A DNA stretch of 7,687 bases from an uncultured Collinsella sp. (GTDB taxonomy: Bacteria > Actinomycetota > Coriobacteriia > Coriobacteriales > Coriobacteriaceae), in assembly GCA_937934355.1 (NCBI GenBank), contig CALGZY010000094.1:1-7687 (forward strand), given 5' to 3'. Shown here one piece after another: positions 5,512 to 7,687 of the stretch (positions within the stretch are counted from its first letter, which is position 1; each line of letters starts with the position of its first letter). The notes beneath the pieces are model-generated. The model saw only the letters and a program-made list of their open reading frames with translations. It was not told the origin of the DNA and did not search any database. The translations under genes were made by a program, and so were the position numbers.

Positions 5512-7248
5512 CTACTCACCTCCCTTCATCTGCGATTCCGCGATGGCGCGGTACACCTCGCAGGTTTCCATAAGCTCGCCATGCGTGCCCAAGCCCACAA
5601 CCTCGCCATCCTTGAGCACGACAATCTGGTCGGCGTGCAGAATCGTCGAGATGCGCTGCGCGATGATGAGCACCGCGGCATCGCGCGTCTCGTCTTGCAA
5701 TGCATGGCGCAGGGCCGCATCGGTCTTAAAGTCCAGGGCCGAAAAACTGTCGTCGAAGATATACAGGTCGGCGCGCTTCATGAGCGCACGGGCGATTGCC
5801 AAACGCTGGCGCTGGCCGCCTGAAAAGTTCGTGCCGCCCTGCGCCACCGGGGTATCGAGCCCCTGCGGCTGATCGAGCACAAAGGTGCTCTGGGCAACCT
5901 CAAGCGCGTGGAGCATGTCGCCCTCGGTCGCGCCTTCGTTACCAAAGCGAAGGTTGCTCGCCACCGTGCCCGAGAACAGCCACGCCTTCTGCGGCACATA
6001 GGCAATGCGCCCGCGGATTTCGTCTTGCGTAAGCTCGCGCAGGTCCACACCATTCAGGCGAATGGAGCCCTTGGTGGCATCGTGGAAGCGCAGCAGAAGC
6101 TTTGCCACCGTCGATTTGCCCGAGCCTGTCGAGCCAACGATCGCAGTCGTCTGACCGCGATGGCAGGCAAAGCTCAGGTCGCACAGGGTGTCCTCGTCGG
6201 CATCGTCAAAGCGAAACGACATGTGGTCGAACACGGCCACCGCATCGGCTTCGTCTTGGGGCTCGCGCGCCCCGTCATCCAGCGTGCGCTCGCCATCGAC
6301 GATGCTCGGCTCAATCTCCAACACCTGCTGCGCACGGTTCAGGCACGCGGCAGCACGCGGAAGCGTCAGCACCACCATCTGGGCCATCATCACAAAGAAC
6401 AGGATCAGAATTGCATACTCCAGCACCGCAGAGATGCTCGCGATCTGCATCGCATGGGCGCCCACGCGGTTGCCGCCAACCCACAGCACCGCCACCTCGG
6501 CGATGTTCATCAAAAAGAAGCTTGAGCTGTCGAGGCCCACAAACAGGTGGTTGACTTTGATGGCGTTGGCGGCGTATTCGCTAAACACCTCGTCCAGGCG
6601 CCGTTCCTCGTGGCGCTCCTTGTTAAACGCACGGATGACGCGCACGCCCACAATATTCTCGCGCAGCACCACGTTCATGCGGTCGATAAAGCCCTGTAGG
6701 CGCATAAAAATCGGCGCCGCGTTGGCAACCGTAAAGACCGCCGCCACCAGCACAATCGCAACGACTACGCCCAGAAGCGTGCCCATGGCGGGATCGATAA
6801 ACCAGGCGAAGATGATGCCCGCCACAGCCAAAAACGGCACGGGTAGCACCAGCTGAATCGTCTGCAGAATCGCCTGCTGAATCACGTTGATGTCGTTGAG
6901 CGAGCGCGTGATCATCGATCCGGTGCCAAAGCGCTCAAAATCGCTGGCCGCGAGCTCGAGCGATTTGTCGTACACGGCATTGCGGATATCGCAAGCCACG
7001 TTGGCGGCCAGGCGCGCCGAAAGATAGCAGCCCAGCACCGTGCCGCCGCTAGCCATGCTGGTCGCGATAAACATGTATAGGCCGTTGCGTAAAATGTAGT
7101 CGATATCGCCCGTGGTAATACCGGTGTTGACCATGTTCGCCAGCATCGTGGGAACCAACAGCGTACCGACGTTATCCACCAGCAGCACCAGCAGCGTCAC
7201 TGCGACAAGCCCTCGATAGGGCTTTAGAAACCTCATTAACAGTCGCAC
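5512..7248 (-). CDS. ABC exporter half-transporter, degenerate-site subunit (heterodimer partner 1)
   Basis: Encodes 578 residues with six transmembrane helices (about 13-35, 57-78, 133-151, 156-176, 241-259, 274-295) followed by an ATP-binding domain. Motifs: A-loop position Phe (FRFDD, 347), Walker A GSTGSGKS (372-379), Q-loop Q420, canonical signature FSGGQ (475-479), Walker B LYIFD with D500 where the catalytic Glu should be, D-loop SALD (503-506), and Q531 in place of the switch His (IIAQRIST). The two substitutions mark the degenerate-site subunit of asymmetric exporters such as TM287/288 and BmrCD. Its good signature motif pairs with the partner's intact Walker motifs. The GTG at 7248 is chosen because AGGTGA (7263-7258) lies 9 nt upstream and the product then begins six residues before the family's common LKPY. 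An ATG at 7236, overlapping the regulator stop as TAATG, is the alternative. It lies 1 nt upstream of the partner gene. Confidence 0.92.
   Translation of the reverse strand: MRLLMRFLKPYRGLVAVTLLVLLVDNVGTLLVPTMLANMVNTGITTGDIDYILRNGLYMFIATSMASGGTVLGCYLSARLAANVACDIRNAVYDKSLELAASDFERFGTGSMITRSLNDINVIQQAILQTIQLVLPVPFLAVAGIIFAWFIDPAMGTLLGVVVAIVLVAAVFTVANAAPIFMRLQGFIDRMNVVLRENIVGVRVIRAFNKERHEERRLDEVFSEYAANAIKVNHLFVGLDSSSFFLMNIAEVAVLWVGGNRVGAHAMQIASISAVLEYAILILFFVMMAQMVVLTLPRAAACLNRAQQVLEIEPSIVDGERTLDDGAREPQDEADAVAVFDHMSFRFDDADEDTLCDLSFACHRGQTTAIVGSTGSGKSTVAKLLLRFHDATKGSIRLNGVDLRELTQDEIRGRIAYVPQKAWLFSGTVASNLRFGNEGATEGDMLHALEVAQSTFVLDQPQGLDTPVAQGGTNFSGGQRQRLAIARALMKRADLYIFDDSFSALDFKTDAALRHALQDETRDAAVLIIAQRISTILHADQIVVLKDGEVVGLGTHGELMETCEVYRAIAESQMKGGE
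5516..5523 (-). promoter_or_regulatory. Ribosome binding site deciding the start of the second ABC gene
   Basis: GGAGGTGA on the minus strand (5523-5516) is a full match to the anti-Shine-Dalgarno, with 8 nt between GGAGG and the ATG at 5510. It is embedded in the last codons of the preceding gene (Gly-Gly-Glu-stop). The two ABC subunits are therefore probably translated in a coupled manner at similar levels. Confidence 0.85.
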
Positions 7249-7687
7249 GACTCCCCCTCACCTTGATTCTCGGCTTGGCTCTCGGCAGCGATATGCTGCT
7301 TAAAGGCATCGCACTCATCGCCGAGCACCTGAGAGAATTTGCCGATCAAGCGCATAATCTCGCGCTGCTCACATGGCTCAAGCGCGCCAAAGGCTCGCTG
7401 CTCGGCCTTGAGTGCCGGCAGCGCATAACGCTCGGCAAATCGCCTGCCCTCTTCGGTCAGGCTCACAACCTTGTTCTTACGACTGCCTTCGGCAAACTCC
7501 AACGTTGCGAAGCCCCGCGCCGTCAAGGTTTTAATTGCCGAGTTGATGGTCTGCTTGCTGTAGAACCATTCGCTTGTCAGACGGCTTACGGCAATACTGC
7601 CGCCCGCCGTGCTAGTGTCGACGAGCATCCAATAGGCGCAGTCCGAAAGGCCGCAGGCGCGCGAGAACTCCGAATAGATATGGTCGA
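7236..7687 (-). CDS. MarR-family transcriptional regulator (5' end outside window)
   Basis: The frame is open to the right edge of the window, so the 149 visible residues lack the true start; a Met at 7628 is internal. I estimate that 10-20 N-terminal residues are missing. The visible part has dimerisation helices at both ends and a winged helix-turn-helix. The recognition helix lies in WFYSKQTINSAIKTLTARGF (40-59). The wing is LEFAEGSRKNKVVSLTEEG (62-80), with the basic tip typical of the family. These proteins bind DNA as dimers and commonly release it on binding small phenolic or drug-like ligands. Here the gene overlaps the first ABC gene by 13 nt at the GTG start (or by 1 nt at the TAATG), so it probably represses its own exporter operon. 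The operator and promoter should lie just beyond 7687. The product ends in ESCDC after an acidic tail, which is unusual. Confidence 0.88.
   Translation of the reverse strand, partial: DHIYSEFSRACGLSDCAYWMLVDTSTAGGSIAVSRLTSEWFYSKQTINSAIKTLTARGFATLEFAEGSRKNKVVSLTEEGRRFAERYALPALKAEQRAFGALEPCEQREIMRLIGKFSQVLGDECDAFKQHIAAESQAENQGEGESCDC
7258..7263 (-). promoter_or_regulatory. Ribosome binding site supporting the GTG start of the first ABC gene
   Basis: AGGTGA on the minus strand (7263-7258) lies 9 nt upstream of the GTG at 7248, within the 3' end of the regulator gene. The alternative ATG at 7236 lies about 14 nt or more from the nearest GA-rich stretch. The GTG is therefore favoured, and translation is likely coupled to the regulator. 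Confidence 0.6.

Noticed and set aside
5511..5519. GTG start at 5519 for the second ABC gene
   Set aside because: The codon lies inside the GGAGGTGA ribosome site that serves the ATG at 5510.
4197..5573. Plus-strand open frame of 458 codons opposite the second ABC gene
   Set aside because: It is a mirror of the ABC coding frame, His/Arg/Gln-rich without motifs or a ribosome site.
1..7687. CRISPR array, tRNA, rRNA, integrase or toxin-antitoxin module
   Set aside because: No spaced direct repeats, cloverleaf or rRNA-like sequence, or coding motifs of these kinds were seen on either strand.

Overview
The window looks like chromosomal DNA from a high-GC actinobacterium. The style of the proteins and the short, terminator-bounded transcription units suggest Coriobacteriia, most likely a Collinsella-like gut bacterium. 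That assignment rests on recall of protein families and is moderate in confidence. There is no rRNA, tRNA, CRISPR array, phage gene, transposase or plasmid function.

Layout from left to right. Positions 1-469 hold no convincing gene. They hold an intrinsic terminator (9-47), a 203-bp segment bounded by imperfect inverted repeats (101-303), and a large nested palindrome with a U-tract that ends ilvE (332-447). Next come ilvE (branched-chain aminotransferase, minus strand, 470-1522) with a 146-nt leader containing a small overlapping ORF, then a strong terminator (1748-1781) ending a DedA-family membrane protein gene (minus, 1820-2458). A divergent promoter region (2459-2681) separates dedA from a serine O-acetyltransferase gene, cysE (plus, 2682-3386). 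cysE ends at a GC-rich hairpin (3423-3457), followed by a second palindrome (3463-3497) that overlaps the stop codon of the convergent operon.

The right half (3495-7687) is a tightly packed minus-strand operon: a MarR-family regulator (its start lies outside the window), then two ABC half-exporters. The regulator overlaps the first ABC gene, and the two ABC genes are 1 nt apart. The two nucleotide-binding domains have complementary defects. The first subunit has Asp in place of the catalytic Glu and Gln in place of the switch His, while the second has a degenerate signature motif. This is the known arrangement of asymmetric heterodimeric exporters of the TM287/288 and BmrCD type, so the operon most likely encodes a MarR-controlled multidrug or toxic-compound exporter.

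ilvE and cysE are both amino-acid metabolism genes (branched-chain interconversion; activation of serine for cysteine synthesis), but they are on separate transcription units. I see no evidence that they work together with dedA or the exporter. I found no convincing new system. The points most worth checking are the repeat structures at 81-448, the possible leaderless upstream ORF before ilvE, and the long acidic N-terminal extension on the second ABC subunit.
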